A DNA stretch of 54,246 bases, taken from NCBI RefSeq assembly GCF_002843305.1, contig NZ_PGSG01000115.1:116488-170733 (forward strand), read 5' to 3'. Of this stretch, positions 45,365-53,378 are shown piece by piece. Source of the DNA: Streptomyces barkulensis. Its GTDB lineage: Bacteria > Actinomycetota > Actinomycetes > Streptomycetales > Streptomycetaceae. A program made the position numbers and the translations under genes. A model generated the notes under the pieces. That model saw only the letters and a program-made list of their open reading frames with translations, ran no database searches and was not told where the DNA came from. The number at the start of each line of letters is the position of its first letter. The stretch's first letter is position 1.

Positions 45365-45898
45365 ATGCAGTGGAAGGCCCATGGCGAACGGCAGATCTAC
45401 ACCAATCCGTGGGTGAACCTGTGCCTGGTCGACGTTCAGCAGCCCGACGGGCGCAGATGGGAGTACCACGTCGTCCGTCTCCGCCACTTGGCCGTGGCCG
45501 CAGTGGTCAACGATCACCGCGAAGTCCTCATGATGTGGCGGCACCGCTTCATCACCGACGCCTGGGCCTGGGAACTGCCCATGGGTCTTGTCGAGGAGGG
45601 GGAGACCCCGGACCAGACGGCGTCCCGCGAAGTGCTGGAGGAGACCGGCTGGCGGCCCGGTCCGATGAAGCCGCTCATCTACGCGGAGCCCGCCAACGGG
45701 ATCACCGACTCACAGCATCACGTCTTCCGCGCCGATGGCGCGGCCTATGTCGGGCCTCCGACCGAGAAGAACGAGTCCGACCGCATCGAGTGGATCCCGC
45801 TCGCCGACGTGAAGGGGATGATCGACCGTCGGGAGATCATCAGCAGCGGTTCCCTCGTCGGCCTTCTCTACCTGCTCATGGACGAGACGATCCGCTGA
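45365..45898 (+). CDS. NUDIX hydrolase
   Basis: 177 residues from ATG 45365; a GTG at 45338 would add nine residues. The Nudix box is complete: 'GLVEEGETPDQTASREVLEETGW' read as G-x5-E-x7-RE-x2-EE-x-G, near residues 80-102. It hydrolyses a nucleoside diphosphate linked to another group, of ADP-ribose-pyrophosphatase type by its overall layout (YHVVRLRHLAVAAVVNDH). Its last 23 bases overlap the end of the convergent regulator gene. NUDIX genes paired with TPR regulators recur in Streptomyces accessory regions (recollection). Confidence 0.9.
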   Translation: MQWKAHGERQIYTNPWVNLCLVDVQQPDGRRWEYHVVRLRHLAVAAVVNDHREVLMMWRHRFITDAWAWELPMGLVEEGETPDQTASREVLEETGWRPGPMKPLIYAEPANGITDSQHHVFRADGAAYVGPPTEKNESDRIEWIPLADVKGMIDRREIISSGSLVGLLYLLMDETIR

Positions 45899-47219
45899 CC
45901 TGCGTCGGCAGGGTCTCCCGCAGGCGGGCCTCGAAAGCCATGACCGCAGGTTCCCGCCGGTAGGGGGACAACTGCCCGTAGAACTCCCTCAGGTGGCCTG
46001 CCACCCGCTCGGAGGAGACCGCTGACGCGCGCTCCAGCGCTTCGGTGGCCGTGTGGCACGCCTCATCGACCCTGCCCAGGTGGAGGCGTGTACGGGCGAG
46101 CCAGAACGCGTGGAAGGCGCGGCCCCGCCGGTTGGAGCTGTCCTCCCTGCTCAGCGCGTCCGCGATCAGCGGCTCGGCGATGGCCGCCTCCCCGATCCGG
46201 CCGTGGGCGATGCCGGTGTCCACGATCAGCTTGGGTTCGTCGAAGTAGGTGACCCATGCGGGGTCCGGATCGGCCGACCGGATCTGCTCGAACTGCCGAT
46301 GTGCCTCGTGGATCGCCGTGTGCGTGGCGGCCCGGCTGCCCAGTGTGGCGTGGGCGAAGGCTTCCCTCATGGAGAGCATCGACAGGACGCGCGGTGTCGT
46401 GTCGTCGGCGGTACGCGCCTGGTCCTGGGCGGCTCTTACGAGCGCCAGGGCGTCTCCCGGCTTGTCCTGGTAGGTGGCCTGGAGGCTCATGCACGCCAGG
46501 ACGTTGGCCATGAACTGCCGGTCATCGATCGCCTTGGCCAGTCGCAGTGCCTCCGCGAAGTACGTGCGGGCCTGGCTGTACTGACGAGCGTCGAAGTACG
46601 TCCAGCCGGTGAGCCGTGCGAGTTCGGCCGCGACCCCGTACAGCTCCTGCTGGATGACCGCGGACCGGTTCTCCTTCAGGAAGCCGGTGACATAACGGAG
46701 CTGGCCGACCACGGCCGGCCTCAGGGCCTCGCCTCCGTGTTGGTCGTCCCGTCTCCAGTAGTCCTCGATCGATGCCCGGAGAGCTTGGAGGGTGGAAGGG
46801 CTCAGATCCGTCCGCGAGGCGAGGGCAAGGATGTCGTCCACATCGGCGCCCGGCAGCGCGGTGGACGTCTTCTGCTCCCGCACCGGAGCCACAGGCGGCT
46901 CCCGTTCGACGGTGGTGAGGGCGGCGGGCGTCTCCCATGAGCGTCGGGCGAGTCCGAGCATGTGCCCCGGGATGCGCAGGCCGTCCGCGATGCGCTCGAC
47001 GACGTCCATGTGCAGGAGCCGGCGCCGACCTGCGATGACCTCTCCGACACGGCTGGGGGTCAGATCGCACCGCCGGGCGATCATGGACGGATAGACGCCC
47101 GCACGTGTCTTCACCAGCCTGAACACCCTAGTGAAGTCACGATCCCGGCAGGCATCGATCATCTCGGGGTCGGCGAGCAGCCGTGGAGGTAGCTCCTGCG
47201 AACGGGCCGGCTCGGGCAT
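45876..47219 (-). CDS. HTH-TPR transcriptional regulator
   Basis: 447 residues from ATG 47219, chosen over the upstream TTG (47225) because GGGAG lies 7 bases before it. The N-terminal helix-turn-helix is 'VYPSMIARRCDLTPSRVGEV' with 'IAGRRRLLHMDVVERIADGL' (about 42-82), XRE-like. The rest is alpha-helical tetratricopeptide-type repeats, for example 'ARQYSQARTYFAEALRLAKA', 'NVLACMSLQATYQDKPGDAL' and 'HLGRVDEACHTATEALERA'. Such proteins often bind small peptides or metabolites through the TPRs. It is divergent from the peptide/PIMT operon, and its own -35 lies within the palindrome at 47277-47297. Confidence 0.85.
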   Translation of the reverse strand: MPEPARSQELPPRLLADPEMIDACRDRDFTRVFRLVKTRAGVYPSMIARRCDLTPSRVGEVIAGRRRLLHMDVVERIADGLRIPGHMLGLARRSWETPAALTTVEREPPVAPVREQKTSTALPGADVDDILALASRTDLSPSTLQALRASIEDYWRRDDQHGGEALRPAVVGQLRYVTGFLKENRSAVIQQELYGVAAELARLTGWTYFDARQYSQARTYFAEALRLAKAIDDRQFMANVLACMSLQATYQDKPGDALALVRAAQDQARTADDTTPRVLSMLSMREAFAHATLGSRAATHTAIHEAHRQFEQIRSADPDPAWVTYFDEPKLIVDTGIAHGRIGEAAIAEPLIADALSREDSSNRRGRAFHAFWLARTRLHLGRVDEACHTATEALERASAVSSERVAGHLREFYGQLSPYRREPAVMAFEARLRETLPTQVSGSSRP

Positions 47220-47258
47220 CGGCAAGCTCCCACTGACGAGGGCTACACAACGTCGCTA

Positions 47259-47297
47259 CATATACACCTCCCGTGAGATTACCCAAGTTGGGTAATC
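47259..47297 (-). promoter_or_regulatory. Palindromic operator overlapping the regulator promoter
   Basis: GATTACCCAA (47277-47286), one base, then TTGGGTAATC (47288-47297) make a perfect 10-bp-arm dyad. On minus, the TTGGGT at 47281-47286 lies 16 bases before TATATG (47259-47264), so the operator covers the -35 of the regulator gene. It is also upstream of the plus-strand operon from 47479. Autoregulation and control of that operon are likely. Confidence 0.65.
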
Positions 47298-47478
47298 AGC
47301 CGGACCTTTCAGGCGGTCTGCCCGCATCGCGATGCTGCTGGGCATGGCGAGCAGACCGGCAACATTCACCACTGCGGAGCGGTGCAGATCGCGCCAGCAA
47401 CACGGCTCATCTGTCCGTGGGGTTCTGTCGGCTCGTCAGTTCAGTCAAGTTGCACGCCCCGGGGAGCGACGAATTCCG

Positions 47479-47703
47479 ATGACCATGGCCAACGACGAGC
47501 CCGCCAAGGGCGACGCGCTCTACGACGAGATCCGGAAAACCGTGGGCGAGTTCCAGGACAGGGACGCCGCGTACTACCTCCTGCGCCCCGTCGGCGGAGG
47601 CCGCGAGTGGGCGGCCCTGCCCGAGGTGCTGCGTCCGGCCACGCAGGCCGAGTTGCTGAGCGCCCGGGTGAAGGCCGCCAACCGCGCCGGCCGGATGCCG
47701 TGA
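47479..47703 (+). CDS. Small hypothetical protein, first gene of the peptide/PIMT operon
   Basis: 74 residues (MTMANDEPAKGDALYDEIRK...). Acidic N-terminal half with 'TVGEFQDRDAAYYLLRPVGG', ending in a basic helix (LLSARVKAANRAGRMP). No known domain. The stop overlaps the next start (GTGA), so the two are coupled. It might be a small accessory or binding protein for the downstream pathway. Confidence 0.65.
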   Translation: MTMANDEPAKGDALYDEIRKTVGEFQDRDAAYYLLRPVGGGREWAALPEVLRPATQAELLSARVKAANRAGRMP

Positions 47704-48125
47704 CGCGGGCCGCCGCCTGGATGCGCTTCTGGTGCGAGCTGTCGGCGAGCGCCCCCGGCCGGCCCTCCCGGATCGTGCTGGGCCTGCACCTGGCCCCCAC
47801 CCCGCGCCTCGCGGTGCGGTGGATGCGCGGGCAGGCGGAACGCCTCGCCAGGGCGCTCGACCCCGGCCCCGACACCCCGTGGCTGCCCCCGGCCTGCCTG
47901 CGTCCCGTCCGGGCGGAGGACGTCCCCGACCCCGGCTCGGTCATACGGGAGTGGGCGTGCGCCGAGGCGGAGCGGGAGAACGCCCTGGAGGTGCTGCGGG
48001 AGGGCTGGTCCTACACCGTCGCGGCCCACGACGAGACGGCCCAATACCGCCTGACGGCCTGGCCGCTGGTGCTGTCGCCCGCCGGAGGACTGCGGGTGTA
48101 CCGGCGCACCCGCGCGACCGCGTAG
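47700..48125 (+). CDS. Hypothetical protein of the peptide/PIMT operon
   Basis: 141 residues from GTG 47700, overlapping the previous stop by four bases. No motif recognised. Noteworthy are 'WMRFWCELSASAPGRPSRIV', 'GLHLAPTPRLAVRWMRGQAE' and the C-terminal beta-rich 'SYTVAAHDETAQYRLTAWPL'. Soluble. By position it belongs to the same unit as the peptide gene 122 bases downstream. Function unknown. Confidence 0.65.
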   Translation: MTRAAAWMRFWCELSASAPGRPSRIVLGLHLAPTPRLAVRWMRGQAERLARALDPGPDTPWLPPACLRPVRAEDVPDPGSVIREWACAEAERENALEVLREGWSYTVAAHDETAQYRLTAWPLVLSPAGGLRVYRRTRATA

Positions 48126-48247
48126 GCCGCCCCGAGACCTCCGCCCCGGCCACGTCCCGCAGGACGGCCGTGACCGGGACGGCAGGCTCCCGTTCCCACA
48201 GGACGGGCGCTCGTACACGCAGAAACGACCCCGACGAAGGAGAACCC

Positions 48248-48385
48248 ATGAACACCGTGCAGACGCCCCGGGCCGACGCGGGCAACCCGCAGGACGACAG
48301 CGACTCCGGCAACAAGCACGGCGGAGGCGGCTCGGACGAGGGCGGCAACACCAACGACGGCCAGGGCCCGGCGGACGGTCGCTGA
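48248..48385 (+). CDS. Putative RiPP precursor peptide, 45 residues
   Basis: ATG 48248 with an excellent ribosome binding site (GAAGGAG 48236-48242, 5 bases spacing). The product starts MNTVQTPRADAGNPQDDSDS and ends GGNTNDGQGPADGR. It has no Cys, is hydrophilic, contains seven Asp, and has two Asp-Gly pairs (residues 37-38 and 43-44), the dipeptide most prone to aspartimide formation. Its stop is one base from the start of a PIMT-like methyltransferase gene. Short peptide plus PIMT homologue without ATP-grasp or lanthionine enzymes is the layout of imiditide/pamtide-type RiPPs. The role as a substrate is inferred. It could also be a small disordered protein. Confidence 0.7.
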   Translation: MNTVQTPRADAGNPQDDSDSGNKHGGGGSDEGGNTNDGQGPADGR

Positions 48386-48386
48386 G

Positions 48387-49577
48387 GTGGCCGAGGACAC
48401 GACGGTGGAGGCCGGTCCCGAACGGCTGGCCTCCACCCTCCTGGAGAAGGGCACGCTGACCGCCGACTGGCTTCCGGCGTTCCACGCCGTGCCGCGCCAC
48501 CTGTTCGTACCCGAGATGATCTGGCCGGGTCGGGCCGGTATGAACCGGCAGGACGACCGGGTCGTCCGCTCGCAGTCCCCGCAGCTGTGGTGGGAGGCCG
48601 TCTACTCGGACGCGCCGATCACCACCCAGTGGGACGACGGTGCGTACACCGGACCGGGGCGGGGCCGTACCCCGACCTCCTCCAGCTCGATGCCGACGAT
48701 GGTGTTCTCCATGCTCGCGGACCTGGACGTACGGCCCGGCGACCGGGTGCTGGAGATCGGCACGGGGACCGGGTGGAACGCGGCGCTGCTGTGCCACCGG
48801 CTTGGGGACGGCCGCGTCGTCACGGTCGAGGTGGACGAGGGCGTCGCCGGTCAGGCCCGCGCCCGGCTGTCCGCGGCGGGCTTCTCGCCCCGCGTCGTCG
48901 TGGGCGACGGCGCCGAGGGGTACGGCGAGGGGGCGCCCTACGAGCGGATCATCGCCACCTGCTCGGTGGGGCACGTCCCGGCGCAGTGGCTCGGGCAGGC
49001 CCGGCCCGGTGCGGTGGTCGTCGCGCCGTGGGGGCCGGTGTACGGCGGCGAGGGGATCGTCCGGCTCACGGTCCGGGACGACGGGTCGGCCTCCGGGCCG
49101 TTCACCGGCTCCTCCGCGTTCATGCGGCTGCGCGAGCAGCGCAGGAGGCTGCCGCCGACGAGCGAGTACCTCGGGGGGCGTGAGTGGCCGGCCGGGGGCG
49201 CGGAGTCCACGACGACGCTCTCCCCGGATGACGTGGGCGACTGGATCCACATGTTCGCCATCGGCGTCCAGGTACCCGACCTCTTCTGCCGGGTCGCCGG
49301 CGGACCGGACGGCTCCTACCGGCTGTGGCTGCACGACACCGGCCTGACGAGCTGGGCCACCGCCGACTACGAGAGGGGCCGGACCGAGTTCCGGACCGTC
49401 CAGGCCGGTCCCCGCCGGCTCTGGCACGAGCTGGAGTCCGCCTGGCGCTGGTGGTACCGGCAGGGGCAGCCGGACTTCGCCCGCTTCGGCCTCTCGGTGG
49501 ACGGCCACCGCCACACGGTCTGGCTCGACTCCCCGGACCACCCCGTCCCGGACTTCACCGGCGCGACAACCCCCTGA
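48387..49577 (+). CDS. PIMT-like O-methyltransferase (protein-L-isoaspartate methyltransferase homologue)
   Basis: 396 residues from GTG 48387, translationally coupled to the peptide gene (TGA, one base, GTG). The N-terminal 220 residues follow the PIMT fold: 'FHAVPRHLFVPEMIW' is the conserved entry segment, 'ITTQWDDGAYTG' and 'SSSSMPTMVFSMLADLDVRP' the active-site loop, 'GDRVLEIGTGTGWNAALLCH' SAM motif I, and 'VVVGDGAEGYGEGAPYERII' plus 'QWLGQARPGAVVVAPWG' the later strands. The C-terminal 175 residues go beyond house-keeping PIMT and may bind the leader peptide, as in PIMTs of graspetide and lanthipeptide clusters. It would methylate an Asp side chain of the peptide, which then cyclises to aspartimide or isoaspartate. 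Confidence 0.88.
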   Translation: MAEDTTVEAGPERLASTLLEKGTLTADWLPAFHAVPRHLFVPEMIWPGRAGMNRQDDRVVRSQSPQLWWEAVYSDAPITTQWDDGAYTGPGRGRTPTSSSSMPTMVFSMLADLDVRPGDRVLEIGTGTGWNAALLCHRLGDGRVVTVEVDEGVAGQARARLSAAGFSPRVVVGDGAEGYGEGAPYERIIATCSVGHVPAQWLGQARPGAVVVAPWGPVYGGEGIVRLTVRDDGSASGPFTGSSAFMRLREQRRRLPPTSEYLGGREWPAGGAESTTTLSPDDVGDWIHMFAIGVQVPDLFCRVAGGPDGSYRLWLHDTGLTSWATADYERGRTEFRTVQAGPRRLWHELESAWRWWYRQGQPDFARFGLSVDGHRHTVWLDSPDHPVPDFTGATTP

Positions 49578-49592
49578 GCCCCGCCGCCCCTC

Positions 49593-49624
49593 GCCCGTCC
49601 CCGCCCACCCGGGCGGGGACGGGC
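49593..49624. terminator. Hairpin between the PIMT gene and the next methyltransferase
   Basis: Perfect 14-bp stem (49593-49606 with 49611-49624), loop ACCC. It probably ends the peptide/PIMT transcript or attenuates readthrough. Confidence 0.7.
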
Positions 49625-49653
49625 CTCCCCAACCACACCGCCAAGGAACCGAG

Positions 49654-50316
49654 TTGCCCGTACAGCACGACATCGCGGCCGAACGCGACCTCTGGGACGC
49701 CTACGCCAGCAGCACCCGCAACGACGTGACGGACGCCGAGCCCGTCTTCAACTGGACGCAGTACCAGGGGCACGGGCCGGGGACCGAAATCCTCGGGAAC
49801 CCGGCCAGTGTGCTGGAGATCGGCTGCGGCACCGGCCGGGCACTCGCCCACCTCGCTCAGCGCGGCGTCAAGGCGAAGGGCGTGGACCTCTCACCCGTCA
49901 TGGTCGCGAACACCACGAAGCGGTGGGGGCCGCTGGGGGTGGAGTTCGTGTGCGCGGAGGTGCTGGAGTTCCTGGCCGACGACCGGGCGACCTACGACGC
50001 GGTGTACTCGGTCTTCGGCGCCGCCTGGTTCACCGACCCCTCCCGCCTCTTCCCGCTGGTCGCCGCCCGGCTGAACCCGGGCGGCGTCTTCGCCTTCTCC
50101 CACCCGCCCGCCATCCCCGGCGCCTACGGCCCGCAGGGCATGTACAAGGGCGGCTTCGCCGGCCCGGCCATGTTCACCTACCGCTACAGCTACAAGCCGC
50201 AGGTGTGGGCGCGCCTCCTGACCCGCGCCGGCTTCCGCGACCCCGAGGTCCGCATTCTCGACGCTCCCACCCCGGGCCACATCGGCACCCTCCCCGCCAC
50301 CGCCGTCAAACCCTGA
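49654..50316 (+). CDS. Class I SAM-dependent methyltransferase
   Basis: 220 residues from TTG 49654 after AAGGAA. Motif I is 'SVLEIGCGTGRALAHLAQRG' (near residue 52), followed by 'KAKGVDLSPVMVANTTKRWG' and 'AVYSVFGAAWFTDPSRLFPL', with 'ARLNPGGVFAFSHPP' as the post-motif. A typical methyltransferase domain 11/25 protein; the substrate is unknown. It follows the PIMT gene by 76 bases with a strong hairpin between, so it may or may not belong to the same pathway. Confidence 0.85.
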   Translation: MPVQHDIAAERDLWDAYASSTRNDVTDAEPVFNWTQYQGHGPGTEILGNPASVLEIGCGTGRALAHLAQRGVKAKGVDLSPVMVANTTKRWGPLGVEFVCAEVLEFLADDRATYDAVYSVFGAAWFTDPSRLFPLVAARLNPGGVFAFSHPPAIPGAYGPQGMYKGGFAGPAMFTYRYSYKPQVWARLLTRAGFRDPEVRILDAPTPGHIGTLPATAVKP

Positions 50317-50453
50317 CCGCCCGCTCCCCGCCAGCGAAGGAGCGCTCTACGACGGAGGCCACCAGAAGCCAACCCGATCCGGCGACCACCGCACGGGCCG
50401 ATCCCTCTCTGGCCGCTGTCCCGACTGTCGGTCCCTGGTGCTAGAACACGCGC

Positions 50454-50867
50454 ATGACGTACAGATTCACAGCGCGAGTTGCCTGCGGACTGGATGACCC
50501 CAACGAAGACGACTGCATGATGGCGGGCGTGGCCGAGTCGAACGGCGAGGACGCGTTCTCCCTGCTGTTCATGTGCGACTTCGACGAGCCTGATGCACAG
50601 GAAGTATCCCTGGGCATGGACACACATTGCCTCGTCACACCCGACCAGGGCACCGCCTACGGCTGTGTACGCGAAGTGGAACTGAGCGGCGATGTGCTGC
50701 GGGTGACCTTGGACCCCGCGTCGTTGGACGATCTCGGTCTGACCGACCCCGTCATCGAGGCCCTGCTCCGTGCGCCAGCAGCGGACGTGGCGCGCATGCG
50801 CGAAGTCTTGCCGCGCATCCTGGCCTACGGGCGCCCAGACGCCCGCCCAAGCCTGATCACGATGTAG
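50454..50867 (+). CDS. Imm10-like immunity family protein
   Basis: 137 residues from ATG 50454. 'MMAGVAESNGEDAFSLLFMC' then 'MDTHCLVTPDQGTAYGCVRE' and 'VIEALLRAPAADVARMREVL' follow the pattern of Imm10, an immunity family to polymorphic toxins (assignment by recollection of the family profile). No toxin gene is visible next to it, so it would be an orphan immunity gene, common in accessory regions. Confidence 0.6.
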   Translation: MTYRFTARVACGLDDPNEDDCMMAGVAESNGEDAFSLLFMCDFDEPDAQEVSLGMDTHCLVTPDQGTAYGCVREVELSGDVLRVTLDPASLDDLGLTDPVIEALLRAPAADVARMREVLPRILAYGRPDARPSLITM

Positions 50868-51007
50868 CGGAACAGCACCGCAGTCGGCTGGCCACCGCCT
50901 TACAAGTTCGGCTCCGCCTCATCACCAACAGCCGGAACGTGCCCTCTCGCCCGCTGCTGAGGCTGTCACTGTCTCTGCTCGTCCGTCGGCGTCCAGCCGT
51001 GTTGATG

Positions 51008-51232
51008 TCAGCTGGGTGGGCGCTCATCCTCGCGGTACAGCTGCTGGTAGGCGGACTGCTCCGTACCCAGCAACGGTTTCCGATCTATGGAGATGTAGAC
51101 AGGGCCGTACGGGGTCGGCATCTGCAAAAGCGCCCACTGATCCAGCTCATGGGCACAGAATCGGTACAACAGTCCGCGGAGCTGATCCCACTCATCGTCC
51201 GACAGGGGACCTGCACTACCGACGTCACTCAT
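51008..51232 (-). CDS. Small hypothetical protein
   Basis: 74 residues (MSDVGSAGPLSDDEWDQLRG...). The phrase 'LLYRFCAHELDQWALLQMPT' and 'PYGPVYISIDRKPLLGTEQS' suggest a folded protein. No known family. The binding site before 51232 is weak. It could be part of an immunity-type or hypothetical set. Confidence 0.5.
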   Translation of the reverse strand: MSDVGSAGPLSDDEWDQLRGLLYRFCAHELDQWALLQMPTPYGPVYISIDRKPLLGTEQSAYQQLYREDERPPS

Positions 51233-51465
51233 GACGGCAGCCTAGCGAGCGCCCACCCCACCCAGAGCACTGAGCTCGGGAATCGCCGCTTGATCATGCC
51301 CCTATCACGCCCCTGGCCTGCCCGGATGCCCTCACGGCCTACTCTGAAGGGGCACCTGAAGTGACCGCTGTTGACTACTCCTTCTCGCCCGTTCTGGCAC
51401 GACCGCGATAAGGCTGCCTTTCGGGCGCGTTCCGGGCTGAGCGTGGAGCTTGCCGCCTTGTTGCG

Positions 51466-51852
51466 TCAGTCTTCTCCGGGAGGAATCAGGCGGTCGGCGT
51501 CCTCAGCGTCGTCCACGTAGCCGGTGGCGTCGACGGTGATGGGGGTGGCCCGTCCCTTCGCTGTGATCAGCCACGCGAGCACCTGCTCGGTCAACGGCGT
51601 CTTGTCGGGCCCCTCGTCCTTCCAGTAGGCGCGCCACCCGCCACCGGGTATGGCGGTTACGACTTGATCGGCTGGCTCCAGATGGGAGAAGTCCGGGTAG
51701 TCCGTGACCGGGAGCAGCGCACCGCGCTGGGGATCGACGACCAGGGCCGTGCCGGTGGCCTCGTCCCATGCCTCCACAGCCACGGTGCGCCCGATCATCG
51801 ACTCCGTACCGTTGAAGATGGCAAGCCAACCCGTCTGGTTGAAGTAGCGCAT
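51466..51852 (-). CDS. Hypothetical protein
   Basis: 128 residues from ATG 51852 (MRYFNQTGWLAIFNGTESMI...), chosen because GGAGACG lies upstream; the frame extends to an ATG at 51897. 'TVAVEAWDEATGTALVVDPQ', 'VVTAIPGGGWRAYWKDEG' and 'WLITAKGRATPITVDATGYV' read as a beta-rich domain that I recall as a recurrent Streptomyces hypothetical. Function unknown. Confidence 0.6.
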   Translation of the reverse strand: MRYFNQTGWLAIFNGTESMIGRTVAVEAWDEATGTALVVDPQRGALLPVTDYPDFSHLEPADQVVTAIPGGGWRAYWKDEGPDKTPLTEQVLAWLITAKGRATPITVDATGYVDDAEDADRLIPPGED

Positions 51853-51917
51853 GGGTCTATCGTCTCCGACTCCCGGCGCTGTCCAGTGGTCGGCCATCCG
51901 TGGGAGACGACTCGTGC

Positions 51918-52770
51918 CAGGTCCTCGGTGACACCCGCTTTAGGAGTTCGGTCCGCAGGGTGCCGACCGGCCGGAGCGCCGGCCCCGGTACGGCTCGGAC
52001 ATGAGCGATGCCGAGTGGGCTCTGGTGCGGGATCTGCTGCCGGTCTCTGGATGGCTGGCGGGCCGGGGCGGGCGGCCGGAGGGCTACTGCCACCGGCAGA
52101 TGATCGACGCAGTGCGTTACCTCGTCGACAACGGCATCAAGTGGCGAGCGATGCCGTCGGACTTCCCGCCCTGGCCACGGGTGTATGCCATCTTCGCCCG
52201 CTGGCGGGACACCGGATTGATCGCCGAGTTGCATGACCGGCTGCGGGGATCCGTCCGCAGGGCTGAAGGCCGTGATCAGGAGCCGAGTGCGGCGGTCATC
52301 GACTCGCAGTCGGTGAAGGCGGACGCCACCGTCGCCCTCATCTCGCGGGGCTTCGACGCCGGGAAGAAGATCAACGGGCGCAAGCGGCACCTGCTCACCG
52401 ACACCCTCGGACTGCTGCTGTCCGTGCGGGTCACGCCGGCGTCCACGACCGACCGGGACGCCGCCCGGACCCTGCTGCCAGCGGCGACGGGCTGCTTCCG
52501 GCGGCTGTCACGGGTATGGGCCGACGGCGGCTACACCGCGCACCTCGGACTCGTCCTCGACATCGTCCGCCGCAGCGACGACACCCAGGACTTCCAGGTG
52601 CTGCCCGCCGCTGGGTGGTGGAGAGATCTTTCGCCTGGTGCCTGCGCAGCCGGTGCCTGTTCCGTGACTACGAACGGCGCACCGACACCAGCGAAGCCGT
52701 CATCCTGTGGTCGATGACCACCCTCATGAGCCGCCGCCTGGCCGCCCGGCGGCAGAGCCCTGTTCCGCTA
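51918..52770 (+). mobile_element. IS5-family element remnant
   Basis: The left end resembles an IS5/IS427-group end (GGTGACACCCGCTTTAGGAG near 51928). No matching inverted end is found on the right, so the element is truncated there, near the junction with the minus-strand gene ending at 52668. It carries the disrupted transposase described separately. Boundaries are approximate. Confidence 0.55.
52001..52760 (+). pseudogene. IS5-family transposase with a one-base frameshift
   Basis: The first frame (MSDAEWALVRDLLPVSGWLA...) has 'NGIKWRAMPSDFPPWPRVYA', the first catalytic Asp in 'AAVIDSQSVKAD', 'GRKRHLLTDTLGLLLSVRVT' and the second Asp in 'VWADGGYTAHLG'. After 'DFQVLP' (near 52605) the homology moves to another frame, 'RRWVVERSFAWCLRSRCLFR', which carries the last catalytic Glu (VVERSFAW), then 'DTSEAVILWSMTTLMSRRL'. 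A run that should read CCCC reads CCC (about 52606-52608), so one base is missing. Without it the last acidic residue is lost. Confidence 0.8.
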
Positions 52771-53207
52771 CCGGGCAGCGTGAACCTGCCCGGTCTGACT
52801 TCGGCCAGCCAGCCCCGTTCCACCAGCCTCTTCAGCCGGGCCCTGGCACCCTCGACGCGGGAGACGGACGCACTGTCCCAGCCCAGTACCACCGCTGCCC
52901 GCCGGGCACCGAGCCCGTCGGCTCCCGCCTCCACGGCGGCGGCCATCAACACCTGGTAGTCCACCGACAACACCTCGGTCCCGGGGGCGTTGTCCCGGTG
53001 AGGCCCTGCCCGGCGCGGCCCCACCGGCTTCCTCCGCGACACCCCGTCGGCCACCACGGCAGGAGCGTCCGTCTCAGCCAGCGCCTCCCGCACCCGTTCC
53101 AACTCGGCTTCGAGTTCCTCCACCCGCACCGCCGCGGCCTTCTGCCGCCTTTCCAACACCGCCCGCATCGACGGCATCAGCCACCCCCACGATGTCTCGA
53201 TCAACAA
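52668..53207 (-). CDS. Coiled-coil plus winged-helix hypothetical protein, C-terminus replaced
   Basis: 179 residues. A coiled coil, 'RRQKAAAVRVEELEAELERV', is followed by a helix-turn-helix-like domain ending 'RLVERGWLAEVRPGRFTL', a phrase I know from IS-associated passenger genes of Streptomyces. The last 30 residues (CRRAARRRLMRVVIDHRMTA...) are the antisense of the transposase remnant, so the natural stop was probably lost when the IS5 remnant was joined here. The start could be 53207 or a later ATG. Confidence 0.5.
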   Translation of the reverse strand: MLIETSWGWLMPSMRAVLERRQKAAAVRVEELEAELERVREALAETDAPAVVADGVSRRKPVGPRRAGPHRDNAPGTEVLSVDYQVLMAAAVEAGADGLGARRAAVVLGWDSASVSRVEGARARLKRLVERGWLAEVRPGRFTLPGSGTGLCRRAARRRLMRVVIDHRMTASLVSVRRS

Positions 53208-53378
53208 CGGACCCAGACTGCCGCGCCAGCCGCCATGTCATGCCAGACCAGCAGAAATCACACATGAGGTTCGGAAAGAGAACGACCTCTAAGACACGTA
53301 CAGAGCCCCTTCGCCCCGAACCGCAGACGAGAGGTCGCTGAGGTCTCCCATCCGACCAGCCAGTTGTTTGGAACCACC

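Noticed and set aside
48248..49577. Lanthipeptide (FxLD type) or graspetide interpretation of the peptide/PIMT locus
   Set aside because: The peptide has no Cys and no FxLD phrase, and neither a lanthionine synthetase nor an ATP-grasp ligase is in the window; PIMT-only RiPP fits better.
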